Shown: in pieces, positions 28,719-38,476 of the stretch
Layout: each line of letters starts with the position of its first letter
How positions within the stretch are numbered: position 1 is the stretch's first letter
NCBI RefSeq assembly: GCF_026004115.1
Contig: NZ_BPIM01000001.1
Coordinates: 2,770,501 to 2,834,500 of the forward strand
Length of the DNA: 64,000 nucleotides
Reading direction: 5' to 3'
From: Meiothermus sp.
GTDB lineage: Bacteria > Deinococcota > Deinococci > Deinococcales > Thermaceae
Notes under the pieces: generated by a model
Seen by the model: only the letters and a program-made list of their open reading frames with translations
The model's database searches: none
What the model was told of the DNA's origin: nothing
Made by a program: the position numbers and the translations under genes

Positions 28719-28793
28719 GCGTGACCCGAAAGGGTCGCTACATTGTGTTGTACCTGGCTGTATCGCATGCAAAGCTGCGGCAGTGGGTACAAC
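28719..28793 (+). promoter_or_regulatory. Structured rpsF leader, candidate S6:S18 control element
   Basis: Two structures are visible. GACCC-GAAA-GGGTC (28723-28736) is a GNRA-capped hairpin at the transcript start. GTTGTACC (28747-28754) pairs with GGTACAAC (28786-28793), enclosing about 31 bases. In many bacteria an S6:S18-binding RNA controls this operon from the same place. I cannot identify its conserved CCG bulge here, so the identity is unproven. Confidence 0.4.
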
Positions 28794-28814
28794 CAAACCA
28801 GAAAGGAGGTGAAT

Positions 28815-29129
28815 ATGCCGCAGTACGAAGTTAACGTGATTCTCAACCCCAACCTCGATGGGGCCCAGGCAGCCTTGGAGAAAGACATCATCAAAGCCGC
28901 CCTCGAGCGCCACGGTGCCCAGATCAAAAACGTAGACGACTGGGGTAACCGCCGCCTGGCCTATCCCATCCAGAAAGACCCCGAAGGCAACGTGCTTTTC
29001 TACACCGTGGAAATGGCTGGGGGCAGCAACGCCGCGCTGCAGCGTGAACTACGCTTGCGCGATCATGTACGTCGTGTGACCATCCTCCGCGACCGTCCCG
29101 AATGGCGAAACAGCAAGAAGAAAAAATAA
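28815..29129 (+). CDS. rpsF: 30S ribosomal protein S6
   Basis: Small-subunit protein of 104 residues that binds 16S rRNA as a heterodimer with S18, encoded two genes downstream. It starts MPQYEVNVILNPNLDG, and DDWGNRRLAYPIQK is the family segment. The C-terminus is lysine-rich. A strong ribosome site AAAGGAGGTGAA sets the ATG at 28815. Confidence 0.97.
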   Translation: MPQYEVNVILNPNLDGAQAALEKDIIKAALERHGAQIKNVDDWGNRRLAYPIQKDPEGNVLFYTVEMAGGSNAALQRELRLRDHVRRVTILRDRPEWRNSKKKK

Positions 29130-29281
29130 GCTGTTTGGCCCAACCTGAGTTCTGAGGCCAGAGACCGTAACGGAACTCAAAGGCTATAAGCAAGTAGCCC
29201 AAAGCCAAAAGCTAAAGGCACACTGCAAAATGCCGGATGTAGACTATAAGCAAAGACCGAAACGAAAAAGGACTGATTGAT

Positions 29282-30118
29282 ATGGCTCGAGGCCTCAACC
29301 GCGTTACCCTCGTAGGCACCCTGACCCAAGACCCCGAACTGCGCTACACTGCCGGTGGACTGGCCGTGATGGAACTCAACCTGGCCGGCAACGATGTGGT
29401 TACCGATGAGCAGGGCCAGACCCGTGAACCCGCCTGGTATCACCGGGTTAAGCTGCTGGGTAAAAGTGCAGAGTTCTGGGGCGACACCCTGAAAGCGGGC
29501 ATGGCCATCCTTGTGGATGGCAAGCTCGAGTACCGCGCCTGGGAGCAGGACGGTCAGAAAAAGAGCAGCCTGGACATCCGCGCTGACCGCATAGAGATTG
29601 TGAGCCTGGAAGGCAAGCGGGGCCAGGTGACCGTTACCGATGCCCGTGGACAGGAGCGCCTCAAGGACGGCCTCAACCACGTGATGCTGGTGGGTAACCT
29701 GACCCGGGACCCCGAACTGCGCTACACCCCTCAGGGAACCGCCGTGACCCGTCTTTCGCTGGCCGTGAACGAAAAGTTCACCACCCGCCAGGGGGGCGAA
29801 CAGGAAAAGGTGCACTATGTGGAAGCTCAGGCCTGGCGCGAGCTGGCCGAGTTTGCGGCAGAACTCAAAAAAGGAGACGGAGCGTTCCTAATCGGACGCT
29901 TGGTGAACGACTCCTGGACCGCTCAGGACGGCACAAGGCGATACACCACCCGTGTGGAGCTTTCCCGCCTCGAGCGACTTGCCCGTGGAACTGGACAAAG
30001 TACAGGTGGAAACAGTTCCCAAAGCGCTGCAACTGCAGCCAAAGGCCGTACGGGTAAGGTAGATATTGATGAAGGCTTGGAAGACGATTTCCCACCTGAG
30101 GAGGATTTACCGTTTTGA
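29282..30118 (+). CDS. ssb: Single-stranded DNA-binding protein with two OB folds
   Basis: Binds and protects single-stranded DNA in replication and repair. The 278 residues hold two OB folds. Each begins with the same pattern: [20 protein letters not shown] (about 4-23) and [20 protein letters not shown] (about 129-148). This arrangement, which acts as a dimer, is typical of Deinococcus-Thermus. A Ser/Gly-rich linker leads to the acidic tip [11 protein letters not shown] that recruits partner proteins. The stop overlaps the rpsR start. Confidence 0.96.
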   Translation: MARGLNRVTLVGTLTQDPELRYTAGGLAVMELNLAGNDVVTDEQGQTREPAWYHRVKLLGKSAEFWGDTLKAGMAILVDGKLEYRAWEQDGQKKSSLDIRADRIEIVSLEGKRGQVTVTDARGQERLKDGLNHVMLVGNLTRDPELRYTPQGTAVTRLSLAVNEKFTTRQGGEQEKVHYVEAQAWRELAEFAAELKKGDGAFLIGRLVNDSWTAQDGTRRYTTRVELSRLERLARGTGQSTGGNSSQSAATAAKGRTGKVDIDEGLEDDFPPEEDLPF

Positions 30119-30417
30119 GCACCAAGAAGATGTCCAACCGTGGTGGCCCCAAAGGCGACCGCCAAGACCGTGAACGGGGTGAGCGCGGTATGCGCCGTGG
30201 CCGCAAGCCCAAAGTGGCCGCAGCCGTGGGGGCCTTCGACCTCAACGATTTTAAGAACGTGGATATCCTCAGGCGTTTCCTGTCTGAGACCGGCAAGATT
30301 TTGCCCCGCCGCCGTACCGGACTCAACGCCAAGGATCAGCGCAAGCTGGCCCGCACCATCAAGCGGGCCCGCATGATGGGCTTGCTGCCCTTTACCGAGA
30401 AGCTGGTACGGAAATAG
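30115..30417 (+). CDS. rpsR: 30S ribosomal protein S18
   Basis: Partner of S6 on the 30S platform. It has 100 residues if it starts at the TTG at 30115, which overlaps the ssb stop (TTGA). GAGGAGG lies about 11 bases upstream. An ATG at 30130 is an alternative. The conserved core is [20 protein letters not shown] and [15 protein letters not shown]. The N-terminal 30 residues are rich in Arg and Gly, and the protein is somewhat longer than the 88 residues of Thermus S18. Confidence 0.95.
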   Translation: MSTKKMSNRGGPKGDRQDRERGERGMRRGRKPKVAAAVGAFDLNDFKNVDILRRFLSETGKILPRRRTGLNAKDQRKLARTIKRARMMGLLPFTEKLVRK

Positions 30418-30429
30418 GGAGAGTGGAAG

Positions 30430-30879
30430 ATGAAAGTGATTCTGCTTGAACCTATGGAGAACCTGGGGGATGTGGGGGCAGTTGTCAATGTGAAACCGGG
30501 CTATGCCCGCAACTACCTGCTGCCTCGGGGGATCGCTACCCTGGCCACCGAGAGCAACCTCAAGACCCTGGAAGCCAAAATTCGTGCCCAGGCCAAGAAA
30601 GCCGCCGAGCGCAAGGCCGAGGCCGAGCGCCTGAAGGAGCTTTTGGAACCCATCACCCTGACCCTCAAGGTTAAGGCCGGTGACCAGAAAATTTATGGCT
30701 CTGTAACCACCCGCGAAATTGCCGCCGCCCTCGAGGCCCAGCACCAGATCACCATCGATCCCAAAAAGCTGGCCCTGGAAAAGCCCATCAAAGACCTGGG
30801 CGACTATGCCCTGGCCTACAAGCCCCACCCCGAAGTCCCCATGACCCTCAAGGTCTCGGTGGTGGCCGACAAGGCATAA
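30430..30879 (+). CDS. rplI: 50S ribosomal protein L9
   Basis: Large-subunit protein of 149 residues, close to the Thermus length. It starts MKVILLEPMENLGDVGAVVN, with the N-domain signature GYARNYLLPRGIA. The long connecting helix follows (about 40-75, rich in Lys, Glu and Ala), then the C-domain. The ribosome site is AGGGAGA. Last gene of the operon, followed by an intrinsic terminator. Confidence 0.97.
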   Translation: MKVILLEPMENLGDVGAVVNVKPGYARNYLLPRGIATLATESNLKTLEAKIRAQAKKAAERKAEAERLKELLEPITLTLKVKAGDQKIYGSVTTREIAAALEAQHQITIDPKKLALEKPIKDLGDYALAYKPHPEVPMTLKVSVVADKA

Positions 30880-30919
30880 TCTTCCGTAGCCCAAAAGCTG
30901 AAAACAGTGCTGTTTATAT

Positions 30920-30943
30920 GCCGCCCGATGGGCGGCTTTTTTT
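30920..30943 (+). terminator. Intrinsic terminator of the rpsF-rplI operon
   Basis: GCCGCCC, loop GAT, GGGCGGC, then seven T residues: a textbook terminator. Confidence 0.93.
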
Positions 30944-31009
30944 GTCGAACCCTGAAAATACGTCGGGGCGAGATGAGCGCTATCATTTGGATATGGTTTG
31001 CTATTCCTC

Positions 31010-31207
31010 TTAGCGGATTCAAAAAGATAACCATCCAAACCAAAGATCCTCCAGAGGCTATCTTTTTGAATCCTAGAGCACACCCCTCCCGAACGGTCGG
31101 CGAAAAAAGCGTTTCCCTTCCAAAGGGGCTTACGCCCTCCGCTACGCGGATAACTTCGGCCCTGTTAGTTCGCCGCCATCCGGCGCAGAACTAACCGAAT
31201 CTGGTAT
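31010..31207 (-). repeat. Dispersed two-hairpin repeat, copy 4 (inverted)
   Basis: Read on the minus strand it starts ATACCAGATTCGG and ends near GAATCCGCTA. It carries both extra modules: CTACGCGGATAACTTCGG and GGTCGGCGAAAAAAGCG. A second copy of only the end (GAATCTGGTAT, 31217-31227) follows it. Confidence 0.8.
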
Positions 31208-31239
31208 CAATACCTCGAATCTGGTATGACTTGAGCCAG

Positions 31240-31881
31240 TCAAAGCACTTTAAGCGATTTTAGACGCTCGGCATAAACAGCACGGGCTCGTTCTGCCAGT
31301 GGGGTGGACAGAATCCAGCGAAGCCGGGCGGCATCCGGGGTTTTGTCGTACCAGAGGTTAAAGACCTCCAGCAGCGTTGCGTTCTGGGTGGGGGCTGCTA
31401 TTTTTTCGATGGATTGACCGCACTGAACCTGGCCCTCCTCGAGCACCCTGGCATAAAACCCTGGACGAGCTGCCTTCCGAAACTTCTTGACGAAACTGGG
31501 GTCGCCCATGCGGGCGGCCAGCGTGGCGCAGGGAATGCGAGGGGCGGATACTTCGAGCAAAACAGGGCCCACCTGAAAACGGTCGCCAATTCGCAGCGGT
31601 CCCTCGCCAAAGCTCGAGAAGGTCAGGTTCTCGCCAAAAGTGCCGGGCTCGAGCGCCTGGCCCAACTTTTCCACCCACCAGTCGTAATCCTCTGCGCTGT
31701 ACACGTACACGGCCTGGTCGGGGCCGCCGTGATGCTCTTGGTCGGCCACATAATCGCCCATAAGCCCCAAAGCGGAGATTTGAACTGACTCGACTGGGTT
31801 TTTGAAGATGCCCGTGGTGGTGGTATGGGGGCCGACAGGCAAAAGCCGGGGCTGGCCGAGGTGGATGGAGAGCAAATGCAC
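31240..31881 (-). CDS. MOSC domain protein, YiiM-like
   Basis: A 213-residue protein with the MOSC fold, the sulfur-carrier domain related to the end of molybdenum cofactor sulfurase. Visible are the N-terminal HLLSIHLGQPRLLPVG, HHGGPDQAVYVYSAEDYDWW, GTFGENLTF and the cysteine of PRIPCATLAARMG. The C-terminal helical part matches the YiiM-type extension. The GTG at 31881 fits a -10 box TAGAGT (31889-31894, minus) seven bases upstream; an ATG at 31971 is less likely. YiiM proteins use the molybdenum cofactor, but the substrate here is unknown. Confidence 0.87.
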   Translation of the reverse strand: MHLLSIHLGQPRLLPVGPHTTTTGIFKNPVESVQISALGLMGDYVADQEHHGGPDQAVYVYSAEDYDWWVEKLGQALEPGTFGENLTFSSFGEGPLRIGDRFQVGPVLLEVSAPRIPCATLAARMGDPSFVKKFRKAARPGFYARVLEEGQVQCGQSIEKIAAPTQNATLLEVFNLWYDKTPDAARLRWILSTPLAERARAVYAERLKSLKVL

Positions 31882-31894
31882 GGTACCCACTCTA

Positions 31895-32187
31895 CACAAT
31901 TTGTCCCTTGAACGTGAGGGATCTCGGCTCGTAAGAAATGCGTTGTAGGAAACCTGCTTATTTCGTTCCATATGACCTTGGCGAAAAACCTCCTTTTCCT
32001 CCCCCAGCGGGGTAGGTCGGGTGGGGGCGGTGCTTATCTATAGCAGAGCCCTCTATCATGCCCTCTTCTTTCGAGCAGCGGCATTTAGGGTTATTCTTTG
32101 GAATATTGGGTAACGAAATAAACGGATTTCTTGAATATTTCTTGCATTCTTAACGCACGCAACCGCCCCTTTAGCTAAAAAGCGCGA
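31895..32187. other. Intergenic region, no gene seen
   Basis: It contains a short piece (31991-32028) like the start of the second repeat family, TCCTCCCCC followed by a GGGTGGGGGC stretch. Nothing else is recognisable. Confidence 0.35.
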
Positions 32188-32583
32188 TCAGACCCCAAGC
32201 TGCTTCCCGCGAACCAGGAAGATGGCCAAGGCACGCCAAGCCAGCAGCAGTACCAGGGTGGCACCCAGGGTTATCGCCCAAAAGACCAGATAGCCCAGAT
32301 CAAAGGGTTTTTGCAGCACCATGAAGCGCAGCCAGACCCCGGTGCTGACCGCAATGGCCCAGGTGTAGAGCAGGTTTTGCCAGGTAGGCCGGGTGTAGGT
32401 GCGCAAAAACGGTGCAACCAGCCACCAGACCAGCAAGATGGGCAGTGCGTTGCGGACGATGCCAGAAAGGCTTACGGGCTCGCCGTGGCTTTGCAGGCCG
32501 ATGATGGCGAAAAGCACGATACAAATCGCATCGCCCCAGGCCAGCAGGCGAGCTGTTTTGCGGGTTTTTACGGTGATAGACAT
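32188..32583 (-). CDS. DUF3054 membrane protein
   Basis: A 131-residue membrane protein with about four helices. The start LLAWGDAICIVLFAIIGLQS matches the DUF3054 pattern AWGD near the first helix. No function is known for the family. It lies 36 bases downstream of lipA on the same strand and may be the tail of that operon. Confidence 0.8.
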   Translation of the reverse strand: MSITVKTRKTARLLAWGDAICIVLFAIIGLQSHGEPVSLSGIVRNALPILLVWWLVAPFLRTYTRPTWQNLLYTWAIAVSTGVWLRFMVLQKPFDLGYLVFWAITLGATLVLLLAWRALAIFLVRGKQLGV

Positions 32584-32619
32584 ACCTGGGAATGAGTCAA
32601 GGGGAAGGCACCCTCCCGC

Positions 32620-34343
<1,724 letters not shown>

Positions 34344-34445
34344 TTACAGAGGGTTGAGTGAGCCAGTACGTGTCGGGTGCATATTGATTGTCGCTTGGAG
34401 CTGTACTCGATGATGCTGCCTGCGGCTGTCTTCTTTGCACGCGAA

Positions 34446-35384
34446 TCACCGCACCTGTAGGGCCTGGAAGGCTTCCTCGTACTCCAAGCGGTTCAGGCCC
34501 CGGCCAATCACCACCAGGCGCGAGGGGGCGCTGGGCGGCGTCTGGGCGTGCTCGAGGCTAAAAATTTCCCTGACCGACTGAAAAAGCACCTGCTTCTCGA
34601 AACCCCGTACGCTCAGGAAGCCCTTGGCGCGGAAAACCCTGTCGGGACGGGATATCAGGTACTGGTCAATGAACTCGTTTACTTTCTGGCGCTCCAGGAG
34701 CCTTTCTGCCGTAAGGGTAAAGGTTTGCACATCGGGCGTATGGAGGTGGGTGTGGTGCTGGGGTTTCCAGTCTAAGTCGAAGGCCCGCTTGTGCAGCACC
34801 TCTTCGGGGTTGACCTTTGAGCGGGCCGTGCTGTAAATCTGAGCCAGGGGGTTGATTTTCCGGATGAGGTTTTCGGCCTCGGCAATTTGTTCGGGGGTGG
34901 CCAGGTCGGTTTTGTTGAGCACCACCGTGCTGGCGTAGGCCAGTTGCACGGCGCCCTCGGGGCCGTCGCGCAGGGTTTGCTCGAGGTTGCGGGCATCGGC
35001 CACCCCAATGATGCTGTCCAGTTCGAATTTTGTGCGGGCAAACGGATCCATTACGGTCTGGGCCACCGGCACCGGGTCGGCCAGCCCCGAGAGTTCAATC
35101 AGGATGTATTCGGGTTTGTCTTTGCGTCCAATGAGCTTGAACAGGGCCGAGACCAGATCCTCGCGCCCCACGCAGCACAAACAGCCATTGGATAGCTCGG
35201 CGATGCCGTCGGTATCCACATTTTCGATGAGAGAGCCATCTATACCGGTTTCGCCAAACTCGTTAACGATAATGCCAAACCGCTGCTGGCCGGTGGCGAC
35301 GAGATGATTGACCAGGGTGGTTTTGCCCGCCCCCAAAAACCCCCCAACCACACTGACCGGAATGCGCTTTTGAAACTGCGTCAT
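34446..35384 (-). CDS. COG0523 (CobW/ZNG1-type) GTPase
   Basis: Metal-related GTPase of 312 residues. The P-loop is GGFLGAGKTT, the metal site is NGCLCC (the CxCC motif), LIELSGLADP follows, and the guanine motif is LNKTD. A C-terminal CobW-like domain begins near 215. Members serve cobalt, nitrile hydratase or zinc trafficking. No cobalamin genes are nearby. A divergent SlyD-type gene across a palindromic operator (35452-35467) suggests a zinc or nickel role (inference). A -10 box TATGGT (35391-35396, minus) lies six bases from the ATG. Confidence 0.9.
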   Translation of the reverse strand: MTQFQKRIPVSVVGGFLGAGKTTLVNHLVATGQQRFGIIVNEFGETGIDGSLIENVDTDGIAELSNGCLCCVGREDLVSALFKLIGRKDKPEYILIELSGLADPVPVAQTVMDPFARTKFELDSIIGVADARNLEQTLRDGPEGAVQLAYASTVVLNKTDLATPEQIAEAENLIRKINPLAQIYSTARSKVNPEEVLHKRAFDLDWKPQHHTHLHTPDVQTFTLTAERLLERQKVNEFIDQYLISRPDRVFRAKGFLSVRGFEKQVLFQSVREIFSLEHAQTPPSAPSRLVVIGRGLNRLEYEEAFQALQVR

Positions 35385-35434
35385 GGCTATACCATACTAA
35401 AGCGCGTTACACAGAGCCTATTTACGATTCACAT

Positions 35435-35463
35435 TTGAACGCGCAGTCTAATGATAATATATT
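35435..35463 (+). promoter_or_regulatory. Promoter of the slyD-like gene
   Basis: TTGAAC (35435-35440), 17-base spacer, TATATT (35458-35463). The -10 box lies in the middle of the palindrome. Confidence 0.6.
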
Positions 35464-35467
35464 ATCA
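35452..35467. promoter_or_regulatory. Perfect 16-bp palindrome, candidate metalloregulator operator
   Basis: TGATAATATATTATCA is its own reverse complement and covers the -10 box of the slyD-like promoter. AT-rich palindromes of this type serve Fur-family repressors such as Zur. It lies in the divergent gap beside a COG0523 GTPase gene, often a Zur target in other bacteria. The regulator is not in this window. Confidence 0.5.
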
Positions 35468-35481
35468 AAAAGGAGTCCAGG

Positions 35482-35973
35482 GTGCAGATCAAGTCTTATC
35501 AGGTCATTCGCTTCGAGTATCAGCTCATAATTGACGGCCAGGTGGTGGATCGAAGCCCGGAAGGCCACCCCCTCACCATCCTGACCCACTTTGCACCCAA
35601 CCTACCCGCGGGCCTGGAACATGCCCTGCTGGGTAAACAGCCAGGAGCATATCGGGCGGTGCTGCCTCCAGAGGCGGCCTATGGCCCCTACGACCCGACC
35701 AAGCGGGTGGTGGTGCCGCGGGGTGATTTGCCCGAAGAGCCCCGACTGGGCGGCGCTTTTGCCGCGGAAGACGTGGATGGCCAGGCTTTGCTGTACCGTG
35801 TGGTGGCCGTTGAAGGAGATTCGGTGACGCTCGAGGCCAACCACCCATGGGCGGGCAAAACCTTGGAGTACCGCTTTGTCATCCACGCAGTACGCCCGGC
35901 TGAAAAGGAAGAGGTGGCCCACGGCCATGTGCATGGTGAAGGAGGGGTGGTGCATTCACCGAGCCCGGAATAG
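35482..35973 (+). CDS. SlyD-type FKBP peptidyl-prolyl isomerase
   Basis: Prolyl isomerase and chaperone of 163 residues. The FKBP part is split by the inserted IF domain, as in SlyD: ILTHFAPNLPAGLEHALLG, then PPEAAYGPYDP and the insert to about 130. The C-terminal tail is histidine-bearing (AHGHVHGEGGVVHS), where SlyD proteins bind nickel or zinc, though it is much shorter than in E. coli. The GTG at 35482 follows AAGGAG. Divergent from the COG0523 GTPase. Confidence 0.92.
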   Translation: MQIKSYQVIRFEYQLIIDGQVVDRSPEGHPLTILTHFAPNLPAGLEHALLGKQPGAYRAVLPPEAAYGPYDPTKRVVVPRGDLPEEPRLGGAFAAEDVDGQALLYRVVAVEGDSVTLEANHPWAGKTLEYRFVIHAVRPAEKEEVAHGHVHGEGGVVHSPSPE

Positions 35974-36031
35974 GATGTGGGGCGGCTTTTCGGTAGGGAA
36001 GTCCCGGGGTCTAAGCATAGGATAATGCTGT

Positions 36032-36991
36032 ATGGTACAAGTACTGGTAACCGGTGCTTTGGGCCAGGTGGGTTCGGAACTGGTGCCCGCGCTGCGTTTG
36101 CAATACGGAGCCGACGCCGTGTTGGCGACCGACCTGCGCAGGGGTTCGCCCCTGCACCCTTCAATGGAGGGCCCCTTCGAGCAGCTGGACTGTACCGATG
36201 GAGCCGCTTTGCGGGCGCTACTGGAGCGCTTCCGCATCCGGGTGATCTACCACCTGGCCGCCATTCTTTCGGCCAGGGCCGAAGCCGAGCCCCAGTTGGC
36301 CTGGCGGGTCAACATGGAGGGGCTCTACAACGTCCTGGAGGGAGCGCGACAAGTGGGGGCACAGCTATTCGTGCCCAGTTCGATTGCGGCCTTTGGATCC
36401 AGTACACCCAAGGACCCCACGCCCCAGGACACCCTCCAGCGCCCCAACACCCTCTACGGGGTGACCAAGGTGGCGGGCGAACTTTTGTGCGACTACTACG
36501 TAGAGCGGTTTGGCCTGGACGTGCGGGGGCTGCGCTATCCCGGTTTGATTTCCCACACCGCTCTTCCGGGTGGGGGCACCACCGATTATGCGGTGGAAAT
36601 CTTTCATCATGCGCTGAAATGGGGCCGGTATAGCTGCTATTTAGCTTCAGACACCCGTCTACCCTTGATGTACATGCCCGATGCTATCCGGGCTAGCCAG
36701 GAACTCATGCTGGCCGACCCCGCAAGGCTTCGCCATCGCAACGCCTACAACGTGGCGGCCTTTAGCTGTACCCCCGCCGAACTGGCCGCAGAGATTCAAA
36801 AACATCTTCCCGAATTTTCCATAGACTATGCAGTTGACCCCGTTCGACAGGCCATCGCCGAGTCCTGGCCCCGCTCCCTGGACGACCGCGCCGCTAAAGA
36901 AGAATGGGGCTGGCAACCACAGTACAGTCTGGCTGCCATGACCACCGATATGCTCGAGAAACTCTCTCAACGAGCGCTTAGGGAGGCTTGA
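36032..36991 (+). CDS. L-threonine 3-dehydrogenase, epimerase-like SDR type
   Basis: NAD-dependent enzyme of 319 residues in the extended short-chain (UDP-galactose epimerase-like) family. The NAD motif is VLVTGALGQVGSELV, and the catalytic pair is in YGVTKVAGE (Y and K). The segment RYPGLISHTALPGGGTTDYA is typical of the SDR-type threonine dehydrogenase. The product 2-amino-3-ketobutyrate is the substrate of the next gene. A -10 box TAGGAT (36018-36023) lies eight bases before the ATG. The alternative is a sugar epimerase, but the neighbour argues against it. Confidence 0.88.
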   Translation: MVQVLVTGALGQVGSELVPALRLQYGADAVLATDLRRGSPLHPSMEGPFEQLDCTDGAALRALLERFRIRVIYHLAAILSARAEAEPQLAWRVNMEGLYNVLEGARQVGAQLFVPSSIAAFGSSTPKDPTPQDTLQRPNTLYGVTKVAGELLCDYYVERFGLDVRGLRYPGLISHTALPGGGTTDYAVEIFHHALKWGRYSCYLASDTRLPLMYMPDAIRASQELMLADPARLRHRNAYNVAAFSCTPAELAAEIQKHLPEFSIDYAVDPVRQAIAESWPRSLDDRAAKEEWGWQPQYSLAAMTTDMLEKLSQRALREA

Positions 36992-36993
36992 AA

Positions 36994-38238
36994 ATGCCTT
37001 TGAACCGCCTGAATCTTGTTTTGCAACAGGCCGTAGCGGCACTGGAAACAGAAGGTCGCCGAAAAGGCCACGAAGCGGTAGTTGTGGGGGTTTTACCACC
37101 ACTGGGAGAAAAAGGGCCGCGCTATTTGTTGGAGGGATATGGCGATCAGCCTTTTATACGAATGAACTCCAATAGCTACCTGGGGCTATCCAGGCATCTG
37201 GCCCTAAAGCAAGCCGAGGAAGAGGCCCTCGAGCGCTTTGGGGTGGGGCCAGGAGCGGTACGCTTTATTAGTGGCACCTATAAGGCGCATGTGGATCTCG
37301 AGCTTGACTTAGCCCGCTTTCATGGCCGGGAAGCCGCCATGATTTTTTCCTCGGCTTACGCCACGGTGTTGAGTGTGGTGGTGCCCCTGACCACCGACCA
37401 GACGGTTCTGATTAGCGATGAGCTCAACCACAACTGCATTATCAACGCGGTGCGTCTGGCACGCCCCCTGGAAAAAATAGTTTATAAGCACCTGAACCTG
37501 GGCAGTCTGGAACAGGCTTTGCAAAAAGCCATCGAGATAGGAACCCGCCGTGCGTTGGTTCTAACCGACGGGGTATTCAGTATGCGCGGCTCGCACGCTC
37601 CCTTGGCAGAAATGTCCGCCCTGGTACAGCAATACGATAGCCAGTTCGCCGAGAATGCCCTGCTGGTGGTGGACGACTCGCACGGGGTGGGCGCTTTTGG
37701 CCCCACAGGACGGGGCACCGAGGAATACACTGCCGCCAGGGCCGATATCCTGGTTGGGACGCTGGGCAAGGCCTTCGGGGTGAACGGAGGATATGTGGTG
37801 GGCCCCAGCAGCCTGATTGCCTATTTGCGGGAAACCTCGCCCATGTACATCTACTCCAACCCCATCACCCCCGGCGAGGCCGCTGCCGCCAGGGCCGCGC
37901 TGGAACTGCTACAGGCCCCAGAGGGTCAGGAGCGCTTGCGCCACCTGCAAGCCATGACCCAGCGTTTTCGCCAGGGGCTTCTTTCCCTGGGCTACGAGTC
38001 TTTTCCGGGGGCACATCCGGTAGTTCCACTGGTGTTGCGGGATGGAGCCTTAACCAACCGCCTGGTACGCTATCTGCGCGAGCGCGGCGTTCTCGCCACG
38101 GCCATCGTGTATCCAGTCGTACCCAAAGGTGAAGACTCCATCCGCTTCCAGGTTTCTGCCGAACACACCCAGGCCGATATAGATGAGGTGTTGGGTATTT
38201 TGCAGGCGTTCAAGCAGAATGTCTCAGGCCCATCGTAG
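36994..38238 (+). CDS. kbl: Glycine C-acetyltransferase (2-amino-3-ketobutyrate CoA ligase)
   Basis: PLP enzyme of the alpha-oxoamine synthase family. With CoA it splits 2-amino-3-ketobutyrate to glycine and acetyl-CoA. It has 414 residues, with the PLP lysine K259 in VGTLGKAFG and VVDDSHGVGAFG before it. The ATG at 36994 is set by GGGAGG (36981-36986). It lies two bases after the threonine dehydrogenase stop. Together they turn threonine into glycine, which feeds the glycine cleavage system at 0.4-5.1 kb. BioF is the nearest alternative. Confidence 0.88.
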   Translation: MPLNRLNLVLQQAVAALETEGRRKGHEAVVVGVLPPLGEKGPRYLLEGYGDQPFIRMNSNSYLGLSRHLALKQAEEEALERFGVGPGAVRFISGTYKAHVDLELDLARFHGREAAMIFSSAYATVLSVVVPLTTDQTVLISDELNHNCIINAVRLARPLEKIVYKHLNLGSLEQALQKAIEIGTRRALVLTDGVFSMRGSHAPLAEMSALVQQYDSQFAENALLVVDDSHGVGAFGPTGRGTEEYTAARADILVGTLGKAFGVNGGYVVGPSSLIAYLRETSPMYIYSNPITPGEAAAARAALELLQAPEGQERLRHLQAMTQRFRQGLLSLGYESFPGAHPVVPLVLRDGALTNRLVRYLRERGVLATAIVYPVVPKGEDSIRFQVSAEHTQADIDEVLGILQAFKQNVSGPS

Positions 38239-38292
38239 CCGGTTTTTGGCGCTTTCCCTCGGACTTAAGGCGTTTGTCAACGGCCTCAAACT

Positions 38293-38439
38293 ATGGATCA
38301 ACCCCACAGGGACTTGCTCTTGGCCTTCGGCTCCGGTCTCCTGGTCAACAGACCGAACCGACGCCTGCTCGTTTTCGAGCATGGCAAAAAAATAGTGCTT
38401 GGCGAAACACATTCAAGGTCACGTAAACCCCCAAAATAG
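38293..38439 (+). CDS. Possible 48-residue small protein
   Basis: A short frame MDQPHRDLLLAFGSGLLVNR and so on, with G or C at the third codon position through most of its length, as in nearby genes. No ribosome site or homologue is recognised. It lies in a gap of nearly 240 bases between kbl and the NYN gene. Confidence 0.25.
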   Translation: MDQPHRDLLLAFGSGLLVNRPNRRLLVFEHGKKIVLGETHSRSRKPPK

Positions 38440-38476
38440 CTGGACAATACGGTGCTAGTTTTTATAGCCCTCTATC

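Noticed and set aside
29923-31083. Minus-strand frame over ssb, rpsR, rplI and a repeat
   Set aside because: It covers three certain genes and an intrinsic terminator; it is an antisense shadow.
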